DNA of 64,000 nt from Thozetella sp. PMI_491 (Eukaryota; Ascomycota; Sordariomycetes; Chaetosphaeriales; Chaetosphaeriaceae): contig MU270068.1 in assembly GCA_021432635.1 (NCBI GenBank), positions 62,001 through 126,000 of the forward strand, read 5' to 3'. Below the pieces are notes generated by a model. That model was given only the letters and a program-made list of their open reading frames with translations. It ran no database searches and had not been told where the DNA came from. A program made the translations under genes and the position numbers. Each line of letters opens with the position of its first letter. Within the stretch, counting starts at the first letter, position 1. This document shows positions 33,848 to 44,703 of the stretch, piece after piece.

Positions 33848-34823
33848 GGCTGATGTTGTGTGGTGCGAAAGTGCTCAGGATTAAGCTTTTCTGGGCCACC
33901 GGGACGCTCCGTCGGTGGTCAAGCGAGGCCTGCGGCGAGTGGCGCGAGGGGTGTTTGATCGAGCCTGGAAATGGTGATTGAGAAGGGAGGTAGGGAGAGA
34001 GAGAGAGAGAGAGTCAGAGAGAAGATATTTGTGGCTTTGGGGTGGTGCAAGAGATAAGTTGAGGACAGCACGGAAATGTCCGTGAAATTGATCCTTCGAG
34101 AAAGTCTCGTGGGAGCGGACACCGAAGCCAGTCTGGGGCGCCTACGACGTAGCGGCACCCAGGGTCGGGGTCGTAGCGGGGCGCCGTCTCGCGGCCCCGC
34201 GGCGGCCGTACGACCCAAGACGGCGCCGCCGTAGCAGCATGTCACGCCAAATTTTTAGGGCTGAGGCCGAGCCTCGGCTCGGCACCATGCTCTGCGGGCG
34301 CTGACTGGTGAATGCCCTCCTTTTGCTGCCCGGGCCCGGGCATTGGGCAGATTCCCGGTAATCCGACTCGGTCAGTTGTGGAGGGATAGCAGACGCGAGA
34401 AAAAAACGAGAAAAAGGCGAGAAGAAAAAGGAGGGAAAAGAGACCGGGACAGCGCCGTGAAGAGCAAGCCTGTCCCGGGGTGGCAGAAGTCCCCTGAAGC
34501 CCTCCCCTGCATTCGGAAGGAAATGTGAAGCCTAGGCAGCTCTTGGGTGCGCACATGCACACGCATTGTACTGGACTGTACATACCTGCTTACCCTAACC
34601 CTTCCGAGATGCAAATCCTAAAACTCCAGCGGCGGCGGTCTAAATCTTCTCGACTCCTTCCACTCCTTAGTTTGGGCCAAAACGGGCCCAAATGCAAGCT
34701 GGCAACTCGGAGGAACGCAGAACCGCCGATCCCTGCCGCGCTGGGCCGACATGCTGCTGTGTGCGCTGCGTTGACTAGCCCGCTGCCGAGAGAGGGCTAT
34801 TGCACTTTGGCCTAGCTGTCGCT
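33848..34823. promoter_or_regulatory. Divergent upstream region of DUF1304 and SET genes
   Basis: About 980 bases between two divergent starts, so probably both promoters. It carries a GA microsatellite (33994-34013) and a GC-rich palindromic stretch at about 34140-34240. Confidence 0.45.
33994..34013. repeat. GA dinucleotide microsatellite
   Basis: About ten GA units upstream of the DUF1304 gene. Confidence 0.9.
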
Positions 34824-35483
34824 ATGGGAGGAGGCAAGCCATCACAGCCTCTGCCCAAGAATTGGCCCCAGCACATTCCCTACCTCACCTACCCCCTCTA
34901 CTCCCCCAAACTCACCAAACACCACTTCCAGTCTATCCGGACCCGCCCTCCTCCCTCGGAGGAGCTCGCAGATGTCCCGCGGGATCTAAAGCCAGGGCCC
35001 TGCCCACTGGCCCGCATCACGCCCATCACGGACCCGCGGCACCCCGCGTGCGGCCAGAGCGGCCTCTACGCCGCACGCGACCTCCGGCCCGGCGAGCTGA
35101 TCTTGCCGTACCTCGGCGAGGTCCACGTCGGCAACACCTCTGGGGAGGCCGGGGGCGAGCACGCCGACTCTGACTATGATCTCTGGCTCGACCATGGCGG
35201 CGACGTGGCCGTGGACGCTGCCCGCACAGGGAATGAGGCTCGTTTCGTGAACGACTACCGGGGCGTGCCGGGGAAAGAGCGACCGAATGCTGAGTTCCGC
35301 GCTGTGTGGGACCCCCGGTTCGGCTCCGGCGCCGGGGAGAGGGGCATGGCAGTCTTTGTTCTGCCCGCCGGAAAGAAGGCCACAGGCAAGGCCCGGTCGG
35401 TTGGGATTGCTAAAGGAGAGGAGATCCTGGTGAGCTACGGTAAAGGCTTTTGGGAGCGTAGGAGAGCAGAAGAGACAGGTTAA
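34824..35483 (+). CDS. SET-domain protein, putative lysine methyltransferase
   Basis: A single-exon 219-aa protein. The SET core includes GLYAARDLRPGELILPYLGE near the start of the domain, NEARFVNDYRGVPGKERPNA (the usual NHxxxPN-type site, with Asp in place of His) and GEEILVSYGKGFW at the end. A short N-terminal stretch contains WPQHIPYLTYPLYSP. There is no pre-SET or post-SET Cys cluster, so it belongs to the small fungal SET group rather than histone enzymes such as Set1/2. Substrate unknown; catalytic activity not certain. ATG 34824 was used because the longer frame to 34800 starts with TTG. Confidence 0.82.
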   Translation: MGGGKPSQPLPKNWPQHIPYLTYPLYSPKLTKHHFQSIRTRPPPSEELADVPRDLKPGPCPLARITPITDPRHPACGQSGLYAARDLRPGELILPYLGEVHVGNTSGEAGGEHADSDYDLWLDHGGDVAVDAARTGNEARFVNDYRGVPGKERPNAEFRAVWDPRFGSGAGERGMAVFVLPAGKKATGKARSVGIAKGEEILVSYGKGFWERRRAEETG

Positions 35484-35895
35484 GAGGCCTAGGAGTGAAC
35501 CCTCAAAGGGGCGTTCATCCCTTACTTCCCTTATAACTATATCCTGGTGGCGGTGGCGCCTGGAGGTAGGCAGCTGGGGCTTATCGCTTGCTTATCGGAG
35601 CTCTCAGCAACCACCTACTCCGTAAGGTACCTTAGGTCTGTAACAGTGCTATAGTTGTATGCAGCTTAACCCCCCACCTTGTAAAAGCATGACGACAGCG
35701 GGGTAGTTGCAGAGCTGAGGCAAGCCGCACCTGTCCAGAGAGAGAGAGAGAGTTCAGTTGCGTTTCAGAGAAAACCACACAGCGTTTGCCCCCTCAGCCA
35801 AGTTTTTGCCCTTGTCGAGCGACACGCTCCTCCGTCAGTAAGCCTCATCCTTGTGAGTAGCAGATAGGCTACGAGACGTCTCCGGCCTCCCAGAA
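35484..35895. other. Intergenic: RRD1 upstream region
   Basis: Includes a short GA repeat near 35738-35751 and the presumed RRD1 leader. No further gene recognised. Confidence 0.4.
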
Positions 35896-37470
35896 ATGGA
35901 GCCACCGCCTCGCCCCTCGAACCAGGCGGCAAAAGCTGCCTCGACGCTGCCCAAGCTCGAGGTCCTCGATCCGGCCAGGCCTCATACCTTTATCCAGCCT
36001 TGCAAGGAGATCCACGACGGCCCCGACGTCCCGCGGTTTCTGACCTCCAAGGCATACCGCGACATTGGCCTCTTCGTAATGCAGCTGAATCATGCGCTGT
36101 GCCCGCGTGCTCCTGCCTCTGGGGCTGCAACCAAGGGAGCGTTCGAGACGTTTCCCCTCGACGCAAAGCTGACGCACCCGCCGGCCGTACTGAAGCTCCA
36201 AGAGCTCCTGGACAAGACGTCGGCCATCATAGGGGAGGCGCCTCCCGACCCAGGGCCGAGACGGTTTGGCAACATCAGTTTCCGCAAGTGGCACTCCATT
36301 CTGGAAGAGCGGGCCGACGGCCTGCTCAAGGAATTCGTCCCCGCTGATGTGCTGGGCTTTGGGAAGATGGACGAGGAAGAGAGCGAGACCACCGGCGCGA
36401 TTGCCGAGCTCAAGGCTTACTTTCTTGGGGGTTTTGGCAGCGCGCAGAGGCTCGACTACGGCACGGGACACGAGCTCAGTTTTCTCGCCTTTCTGGGCTG
36501 CCTGTGGAAGCTTGGTGCCTTCAAGGGCGGCGAGGACGAGAATACAGAACGAAGCATTGTGATCGGGGTTGTGGAGCCGTAAGTTCTCTTCATATCCCTA
36601 CTCTTCGAGAGTTCCGTGTCTGAAAACGTGCCGCTCTGCGCCAGCTACCTAAACGTTGTTCGTCGTCTCATCCTTACCTATACCCTCGAACCCGCCGGAT
36701 CCCATGGAGTTTGGGGTCTCGACGACCACTCGTTTATCCCCTACATATTTGGAAGCGCTCAGTATAACCGACCCATCTCCGCCTTCGAGCCTACACCTCT
36801 CGAAGGCTCCCTCCCTGGCGCGCCCAAACCCGCCGATGTCGTCAAGGCAGACCGGGTAGCCGAGTACCGTACGAGTAACATGTACTTCTCCGCCATCGGC
36901 TTCATCAACGACGTCAAAAAAGGCCCTTTCTGGGAGCACAGCCCCATCCTGTTCGACATCTCCGGCATCAAGGACGGCTGGGGCAAGATAAACAAGGGCA
37001 TGATCAAAATGTTCAACGCCGAGGTGCTGTCCAAGTTCCCTGTCGTGCAGCATTTCCCTTTTGGTTCCCTGTTCAGCTGGGAAGCAGACCCGGAAGCTGC
37101 CAAGCCCATACAAACCGTCCATATGGCAAACCAGCCAGTGGCGGCGGCTGCGACGGCGGCTGCGACAGGGAACCCACCCCCGACCGGATTCCCAGGTCCC
37201 GGACGGGTAGGTGGTCCGGGTGTGGAAGTAGGCACCGCTGCTCCGTGGGCACAAACGGCGCGCTCTCGGATACCACCGTCAGGAGAAGGCCGACCGATCG
37301 CATCTTCGTCATCAGCGCGCCGAGCACTACCTCCGTCGCAACGGCCGATGCCGCCCGGCGGAAAGATTCCCGACACTGGGCCGCCGCCCCCAACCTCGTT
37401 TGCGAAGGGAACCCCGGGAACGGCCAGCAACCAGTTTGCGGTGACCAAAGCGCCGTGGTCGAAGGACTAG
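35896..37470 (+). CDS. RRD1: PP2A phosphatase activator (PTPA) / peptidyl-prolyl isomerase
   Basis: Activates PP2A-type phosphatases and has prolyl isomerase activity. Exons 35896-36578 and 36645-37470 give 502 aa; the donor is GTAAGT and the acceptor GCCAG. The PTPA domain covers about residues 25-390: [64 protein letters not shown] and [15 protein letters not shown], ending in [10 protein letters not shown] Pro/Ala/Gly-rich, apparently disordered tail of about 100 residues follows, as in Rrd1-type rather than the shorter Rrd2-type proteins. Paralogue assignment rests on this tail and is less sure than the family. Confidence 0.92.
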
Positions 37471-37915
37471 TCAGGCCGAGGATAGGGTGCTGCTCTTGTA
37501 CCATCATGAATCCACTTACTAGTTTTAACTAGACGTAATGTTAGGTCAGTCTGGGAGCACACAGGCGGAATGTTTCCATAAAAAATTGGGGTGGGCCGAG
37601 GGTGGCCATGAAGGACGAAAAGAGGTCTAACTGCTGGACACCCATCGATACTGGCTACCGAGTTATACAGAGCTACGCAGCACCACTGCTTACCTTGCGT
37701 ACACCGCCTTCACTATGTCATAATTGGCGCGGTACCTTCGAAAAGTCGCTGCAACGCGAAAATAGTGTAGCTTCTTCCTGCGGCTTAGGGACTCTAGAGC
37801 ATGTTCACCAGAAAAGGGGGCAGGTAAAATCAAGGTTCAATAATCCAAGTATCCTCTCCGGAACGCCATGCCCCCACAATGCAGATGGTACATATGTATG
37901 CGTACGCTCACAGGC
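37471..37915. other. Convergent intergenic region between RRD1 and the GH92 gene
   Basis: Holds two 3' ends; no gene recognised. Confidence 0.45.
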
Positions 37916-40762
37916 TCACACCCTTGGTTGTGTGATGTCGTATACCGCTCCCGCACCCTGGGCCCATCTGACCGGATAGCTTGGCGGTAAATCCTCCTCA
38001 CGCGTCCCCCAGTCGCCCTCAGTTGCGCCGACCTGGAATTCCAACAAGCCGCCCTTCATGAAGAACTCGTGGCTGATCCAGCTCCGGGTGTACGTCTTAC
38101 CGTTCAACTTCGCCGCGTTGATGTACTTCTTCTCGTAGGTCGGGTCGAAGTTGGTAACACGGATGATGGCCCACTTCCCTGGAGTGCGTGCGCGGATCCG
38201 CACCTCGCGGAACAAGGGTGGCGAGAGTAGATAGACATCCTGGCCAGCCACTGGGAAGAAGCCCATATAGGCGAACGCGCTGAACGCACCCATGGCACAG
38301 TCGTCGTTGCCTGGGATCCCGTTGACGCTAGCGTTGAACTGCGAAGGGATATATCGGTGGACCCAGTAGCTGCTGAGGCCCGGGCGCCCGGCGTAGTGGA
38401 ACTGATACGTGGGCAAGAAGCCCTGCTCGTTGCCCATGTACGACAACCCGCTCTCGTGGAAGTAGGTCAATCGCTCGACAAAGGCGCGGCGTCCGCCCAT
38501 GACCTGCACCAGCGCCGCCATGTCCTGCGGCACGAAGAAGCTATACAACCATGGGCTTCCCTCGTACGTGTCCAGCGCTGTATCGTAGTAGCAGCTGTGC
38601 GTCTGGTGGATCGGGCTGCACGAACGGGTGTTCTGGTACCGGAACGAACCGTTCATGAGCCGCGGCTGCATGAAGCCCTCAAAGTGGCTCTGCACGATCT
38701 CGCCGAGTGGGTCGCGGTAGATATCGCGCTGCTCCGCGTTCCAGTAGTTTTGCCAATTGGCGCTGCGCCCGTGGTATTTGGCCGCGTCGGACTCGTGGCC
38801 TAGCCCGGCTGCTAGGAGCGAGATGCAGAAGTCGTCATATGCGTACTCGACGCCCCTACTGATAGTGCGGCTTGACGGGCCAGTGCCGTTGTTGTCTTGA
38901 TCGTTCCACGGAATGAATCCAAGTTCGTGCCAGGACACGAGGTTCCCGCGGCCTTCGGTGCCCCAATTCTTGGGCTCGACTGTATTCTTGTGTTAGCAAG
39001 CCAAACTAAGGTGGTGGTAACGCCATACGTAAACCGACCTTCTGCGTCTGAAACGACAGCCTCGTAGGCTGTAGCCCAGTCGATCCCCTCCGTGATATTC
39101 TTGAGAAAAGCGTCTGCGATGACAACATCTGCGTTGGAGCCTCCCTGAGTGTACCCTTTGCAGAAGCTCATCCGGCAGTCGGGCAGTTTCCCTAGCAGCT
39201 GTTAGCTTCGTAGGGAAGGGGTTTGCCGAGGTCAGGCACGCACCATCGTGTCTGTAGATGTCAATCAGTGCTCGAACCATCTCTGTCTGGGCTTTCGGAT
39301 CCACGATTGTTAGGAGAGGATGCTGAGCTCGAAAAGAGTCCCAGATGCAATAGAACCTTGTCACGGTCAGCACGGCCGAACTGGTGTGCGAGTAGAGCGC
39401 ATCCTCTTACGAATCGTAATACGGCTCACTCGAGTTCCAAAGAGGATTCTCATTCGTATAATTCTGCGGTGACAACAAGGTGCGGTAGAGCCCGGACCAG
39501 AAGGTCGTCTGCATGTCCTCGGGTACTCCAACCGGGTCGACTTGGATGGCGGAGAGCTTCTCGCTCCACGCGGCCCTCGCGTCGTGATGCACCCGTTCGA
39601 AGTCGAAATCGGCAATCTCGCGCTCGGCATTTTGACAGGCCTGGTCGACGCTCATGAACGAGACGCCAACACGCGCGAGGATCGAGTTGGTTTCGGGTGG
39701 CTCAAACTGCAGCCAGGCCCCAGCGGATCCGTGGGGTATGGAGATACCGCTCTGGAGAGAATTGAGGTACTTGGGATGCATCATTGCCTTGTTACTGGTA
39801 AAAACACCCGACCGACGCGGCTTGGCGCCTCGAAAGTCAGCGCAGAAGAAAGCACCGTAGCTTCCGATGCCGAAGGATGGTCCGTACTTGCCCTCGCCGA
39901 TGATGCGCATTTCGTCCTCGTACACCTGGATGCCGCCAATGGAGCGGGTGTTGCCGAGATCGATGAGGTCGACGAGAATCAGGGGGCTGTACGGCACACT
40001 CACAGACGCTTCCTCGCCGAGGTAGTCGTCCGGAACATGAACCATGTCTGTGCCCGGGAAGGTGAAGCGGTAGAGCGCCGTGTGCTCGGTAGCCGTCATC
40101 TCGGCCTGGACGTGGTTCGTCAAGTTAAGGCGGAAGTAACCCGCGCTCGCGTTGGCTGAGCCTTCTACCCGATGGATGGCCCGGAACATGGTGGAATAGT
40201 GGCACCTCTCGTAGGCATCCTCTGCGCAACCCGGGTGGACGAAGAGAGGAAAGTTGCCCATGGAGGGGTTCCCGCCAGTGCCAGAGTCGTGCATGTGGGA
40301 GAAGCCCAGTACTTTGTTCTGGTCGGACACATAACCAGCGGCATTCTCAGCCGGGCTCTGGGTGTCCGCAACAGCTTTGGCCATGCCTAGCAACACCGCA
40401 TGAGTATCTCTCGGAAGCCGTAGTAGGGGGTAGGACGACTCACCGTACGGCAGGGTGGCCCCTGGGAATACGTGACCCCCGTTGGTTGTTCCGATCAGCG
40501 GGTCGATGAACCTGAGTATATCGGCCGAGGGCCCTTTGGCACTGTACGCCTTGGCCGCATCGGGTGAGACAAAGAAGAACAGCAGAGTCTCGCCACCGCG
40601 CCGGCTGGACGACGGCAATAGGAGGAAAAGGAAGAAAATTAGAAGGCCGATCAAGAGGACTCTGCCCCGGCGTCGGAAAGCACGCAGGTGCATAGTGGGG
40701 GCCAGGGAGATGGCTGTGGCCTTTCGGTAGGGGGAGCCATCAGATCTAGACATGCCAGCCAT
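37916..40762 (-). CDS. GH92 family alpha-mannosidase with N-terminal membrane anchor
   Basis: Hydrolyses terminal alpha-linked mannose; calcium-dependent family. Five exons, 40444-40762, 39411-40386, 39244-39356, 39039-39191 and 37916-38979, give 874 aa with all phases closing. The domain starts near residue 80 (DPLIGTTNGGHVFPGATLPYG) and shows GFSHMHDSGTGG, FYCIWDSFRAQHPL, CKGYTQGGSNADVVIADAF and GNDDCAMGAFSAF, all conserved in GH92. A hydrophobic segment at about 35-50 follows basic residues, suggesting a type II anchor or uncleaved signal. The first intron is 57 bases and open in frame, so it could be missed; removing it restores LPYG-MAKAVADT. Divergent from the GH125 gene. Confidence 0.92.
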
Positions 40763-41723
40763 GGCAACGGTGGTCCCAGCCAGCGACTCTGCGTTGAACT
40801 CCCAGCTATCCCCCGAGGATTGACGAAAGGACTCGCTCGTCCACCCCGCCGATTCCTACAAGATCTCAACTGATACTATCGTGGGGTAAATATCATCTAG
40901 ATTCCCTCATGGTTGCGGTCCGCAAGTGCCAAGAAAGAGGGAAAAAATGCCAAGAAGGCCAAATATCCGCCTAGGGACAAGTCCGAATGGAGGGAGCGAG
41001 GCTGCAGTTGTGGTGGATCGGGTAACAGGGCAAGACGACGACGAGGGAAAGCAGCAGGAGAAGACGGGTTATTTTGAAGGATCAGGACTCTGGCTCGCAG
41101 ATCTTGTGTGTTGGTGGATGAAAGGACTCCGCTACCGAAACGATGCTCTGAAGGCTTCTTGCTCACGAGGGTCTGATCCGAAGCTCCTGCCAAGCAATGT
41201 TCGAACCACTGGCATGACCGAAGCGAGCGAGAGGGACAGGGGGTTCTCCACGGGCTGATTTATGGTGGCGCTGAGCCGTGTGGGTTCAACAGCACGGTCG
41301 GTACTTGGTCGGCATGCCTGGGGGGCATTGGAGGCTTGCAGTTTCCACGGTTCCAGGTCCAGCAGCCAGAGGGCCCCAGATGATGGCAATATTTTATCCA
41401 ATTGAGCCCCCTCCGGCCGAGCTTTGGCGCGCCCGGCGACCAATCCACGAAGGCCTTCCCGGCTGAATTACAAAGGACATCTTGGCATCAACACGGCTGC
41501 CGACACACGGGCACTAGTGGCCACATGTCCCCTTGATCGGCAGGAAACTACTATCGGAGGAGGTAAGCGGTCTCCTAGTGCCGGGTGAGGAGGTGCAAGG
41601 TAAGCTGGGGCACAGGAGTGCGATGCCATTCGAGGCCTCACTCTGACCCGGTGTGCCAAAGATGAGTTGGACTTTTGACAAGTGGAGACGTGGGTTTGGA
41701 GTGTGCCTCCCGATTAGCGCTAA

Positions 41724-41760
41724 ACGGCGTAACGGCGTAACGGCGTAACGGCGCAACGGA
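41724..41760. repeat. 8-bp tandem repeat (AACGGCGT)
   Basis: Four near-perfect copies, the last with C in place of T. Confidence 0.8.
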
Positions 41761-42050
41761 GCAAGCTGCGTGCCATAGCTCGGAGGGGGACACTGACGCT
41801 TGGTCTCTCGAGTGGCTCCAATGGGGTGGATACACTTTGAAGTGATGGCTGCTCGCCTCCATTGTCCCTACGGAGCAAGCGAAGACTCGCTGGTTGATGC
41901 AGAATGAAACAAATGATGCACATCCGTAGGAAAGGTAGTCCTATAGGGCGACATCGGTTGGGACGAACCCAGCGCCCCGCCGTCCCTTGCGGCACCTGTC
42001 GCCCATGACTAGTAAGGTGGCGTGGGTACTTAAGGTACTGTACATGTCAT

Positions 42051-42081
42051 GCCTGCCATACCTGCCATACCTGCCATACGT
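42051..42081. repeat. 9-bp tandem repeat (CCTGCCATA)
   Basis: Three to four copies upstream of GH125. Confidence 0.8.
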
Positions 42082-42628
42082 GCTTATTGTCCTTCCTTTT
42101 ATGTAGCCGGCCGGCTTCCCTTAAACAGGGTTTGTATTGTACTCTGGCGATAGACTTGGAGTCCAGGACCGCCGCAGCTCTAGAGACGTCTTCCAGGCTT
42201 GCAGATTCCAGGATATTTTTTTTTATTCTTCTCCCCTCCCCGGCCGCGACGAGCCCGCAGTGTTACTTTTATCCGCCCAATCTTCCTTCCGTCCCGCGGT
42301 GACTGCACATCTACCGCTTCCTTGCCGCGAATGGCCGCATTCGCCTTGCCATCCATTATTCTCCGATGGCCAACAATGTGTTTAGCGTTGCCCTCTTGTA
42401 CATGTATGGTACCTTAGCGAGAACGGACGGACAAGCGTAGGCTCGGGGCTTGTCCACCAAGACGGTAGCAGCCTGTGCAGCAAGCTCGGCGTCCCTTGCA
42501 CGTGCCCAACTTAGCCGCCATAAAGTCTTTCTCCGCTACCTTGCCTCCGGTGCAGGACGACACAGCATCCTCATGGCCGCTCGTCCTTGAAGCCTTGGGA
42601 ATGGCATCATGAAGAAACTTGTAGCGCG

Positions 42629-44393
42629 ATGAGAAACCGCTCTCTTCTCTTATCCCTTGTCCTAGCCTTAGGGAGGAGCCTGACGCGAGCGTCACGGCAA
42701 CCGCCCGTGGCAGAGGGGCAGGATGAGCTCCCGGAACCATGTCCTGACTACTCGTCGTACGCATACTCCAAGCATGCTCCATACTCCAAGGGCAAGTACG
42801 AGCTCTCGTATATGCGACCGCGCCCGGCCTGCCGGACCTTCAACCTCTCCGAGGTGGAGGACACAATCCAAGGAATGAAGGCTAGCATCCGGGATCCAGA
42901 TCTCTTCCGGCTTTTCGAAAACTGCTTTCCTAACACCCTTGACACCGCCATCACCTGGAAAGGCTTCTCCAATGAGACCGGGGCCGAGGAAGAGGAGGTA
43001 AAGCCACCCCCCACAACGAGTAGCCTCACGAGTTGCAAAGGACTGACATACCACTCCCAAGTTAACCTTCATCACGACCGGCGACATCAACGCCATGTGG
43101 CTCCGCGACAGCGCCAACCAACTGCAGAGTTACAAATCGCTGCTCAGGCCGAATGCCTCTTCAGTATCTTTAGCCTCCCTTTTCCGTGGTGCCATTAACC
43201 TACAGGCCCGCTACATCATGGCCGCTCCGCACTGCAATGCCTTCAACGCCCCCATCGAGTCGGGTCTCGCGGCCGCCTATCCTTTCGGCGGCGGTGCCGA
43301 CTCCTTCTCGCCCAGCGTCAACACTGCCTTTGTCTTCGAGTGCAAGTATGAGCTGGACTCACTGGCCGCTTTCTTGCAGCTCTCCCATGAGTACTGGGCG
43401 GCGACGCGAGACGCCCGCTTCTTTGCCAAGTCCCAGTGGATGGCCGCAGTTACTATGCTGCTCAACACGACGTACGAGCTACTAGGTGGGACGTATTCGC
43501 CAGAGGGCAACGTGCTGTACTCGCCGTATACCTTCCAGCGCACCACTAGCACCTCGAGCGAGACACTCGCCAACAGCGGGACCGGATCCCCCGTCAAGGG
43601 CGGCACTGGTATGGTGCGGAGCGCATTCCGCCCCAGCGACGATGCATGCGTATTCCAGCTGTTCGTACCCGCCAACATGATGTTCTCCCGGTATCTTGGC
43701 CTCTGCGCCGATATCATGGAACGAATCGACGTGGGGTTGGCGGCGGAGATGCGAGTGTTTGCCGACAGCATCCGCGCCGGCATCGAAAGGCACGGCCGTG
43801 TACATCACCCCCAGTTCGGCAAGATATATGCGTACGAAGTAGACGGGTTCGGAGGACACTACACAATGGACGACGCTAACATTCCGAGCCTCTTGAGCGC
43901 TGCCATGTTCGGATACGTAGACCGGGACGACGAGATCTACCAGAACACGAGAAGGTTCGTCCTCAGTACCGATAACCCGTACTATGCCTACGGCCCGGTG
44001 ATCAACTCGTAAGTGGATGGCTCGTGGGTGGTGAGCATAGAACGGGTTTCTGATCCCGGCGGCAGGACCGGCGGCGCTCATTTAGGCCCGGGCCTTGGCT
44101 GGCCTATGGCCTTGGTCGTGCAGATCTTGACATCCGACAACGATACCGAAATTGTGGATTCGCTGCGACAGATACTCTCATCGACCGATGGATACGGGCT
44201 CATCCATGAGTCGATTAGCTCACAGAGCGCGAGCATATGGACCCGACAGTGGTATGCACGTTCCTGCTTTCCCATCTGAACTGGAGGTGTTGACTGATCG
44301 TCTAGGTTCTCGTGGGCAAATGGGCTCTTCGGGCAGATGATTTTAGACATTAGGGAAAGGAAGCCGTACATCCTAGCTATGAGCTTCCAGTAG
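42629..44393 (+). CDS. GH125 exo-alpha-1,6-mannosidase (Mug157-like)
   Basis: Metal-independent family that removes alpha-1,6-linked mannose. Four exons, 42629-42997, 43062-44008, 44066-44251 and 44306-44393, give 529 aa. A signal peptide starts the protein ([15 protein letters not shown]), so it is secreted or in the secretory path. Domain motifs: [78 protein letters not shown] and [13 protein letters not shown] at the end. The ATG at 42629 was chosen because it begins the signal peptide; the frame upstream to 42587 adds no useful sequence. Exon 1 ends GTAAAG and exon 2 follows an unusual AAG acceptor. Confidence 0.91.
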
Positions 44394-44703
44394 CAGGAGT
44401 AAAAGGTACGAAGGGAGAGGGCAGGTGTCTTGATATTTTGTAGACCACGTGTGAAGTATAGTTCGGCGCAAGACATAGTGGGAATTACTGATATCAATCT
44501 ACGTGTGTTCTCATTTATCATGTCGGGCACAGCAGCTCGGCCTCGAGACAGCCTGTGGCCCTTCTATTCGGCTGTACCGAGTGCTCGATCCGGAGTGTTC
44601 TCATAGCTGTCCTAGTCTCATGGATAAAATGATGATAGTAGTAGCAAAACCTCGCTGTAGCACTGATAAAGCTGGCCGTTCTAGTCCCCCGAAACGATGC
44701 TAT
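44394..44703. other. Convergent intergenic region between GH125 and HUL5
   Basis: About 310 bases of 3' sequence; no gene recognised. Confidence 0.45.

Larger units (their letters stand above)
40763..42628. promoter_or_regulatory. Shared upstream region of the two mannosidase genes
   Basis: About 1.9 kb between divergent starts, without a recognised gene. It contains two short tandem repeats (about 41724-41760 and 42051-42081) and a T/C-rich stretch near 42210-42245 preceding GH125. Confidence 0.45.

Noticed and set aside
39407-40762. GH92 first exon read as one frame
   Set aside because: It includes a 57-base intron (40387-40443) that is open in frame but interrupts the conserved LPYG-MAKAV region.
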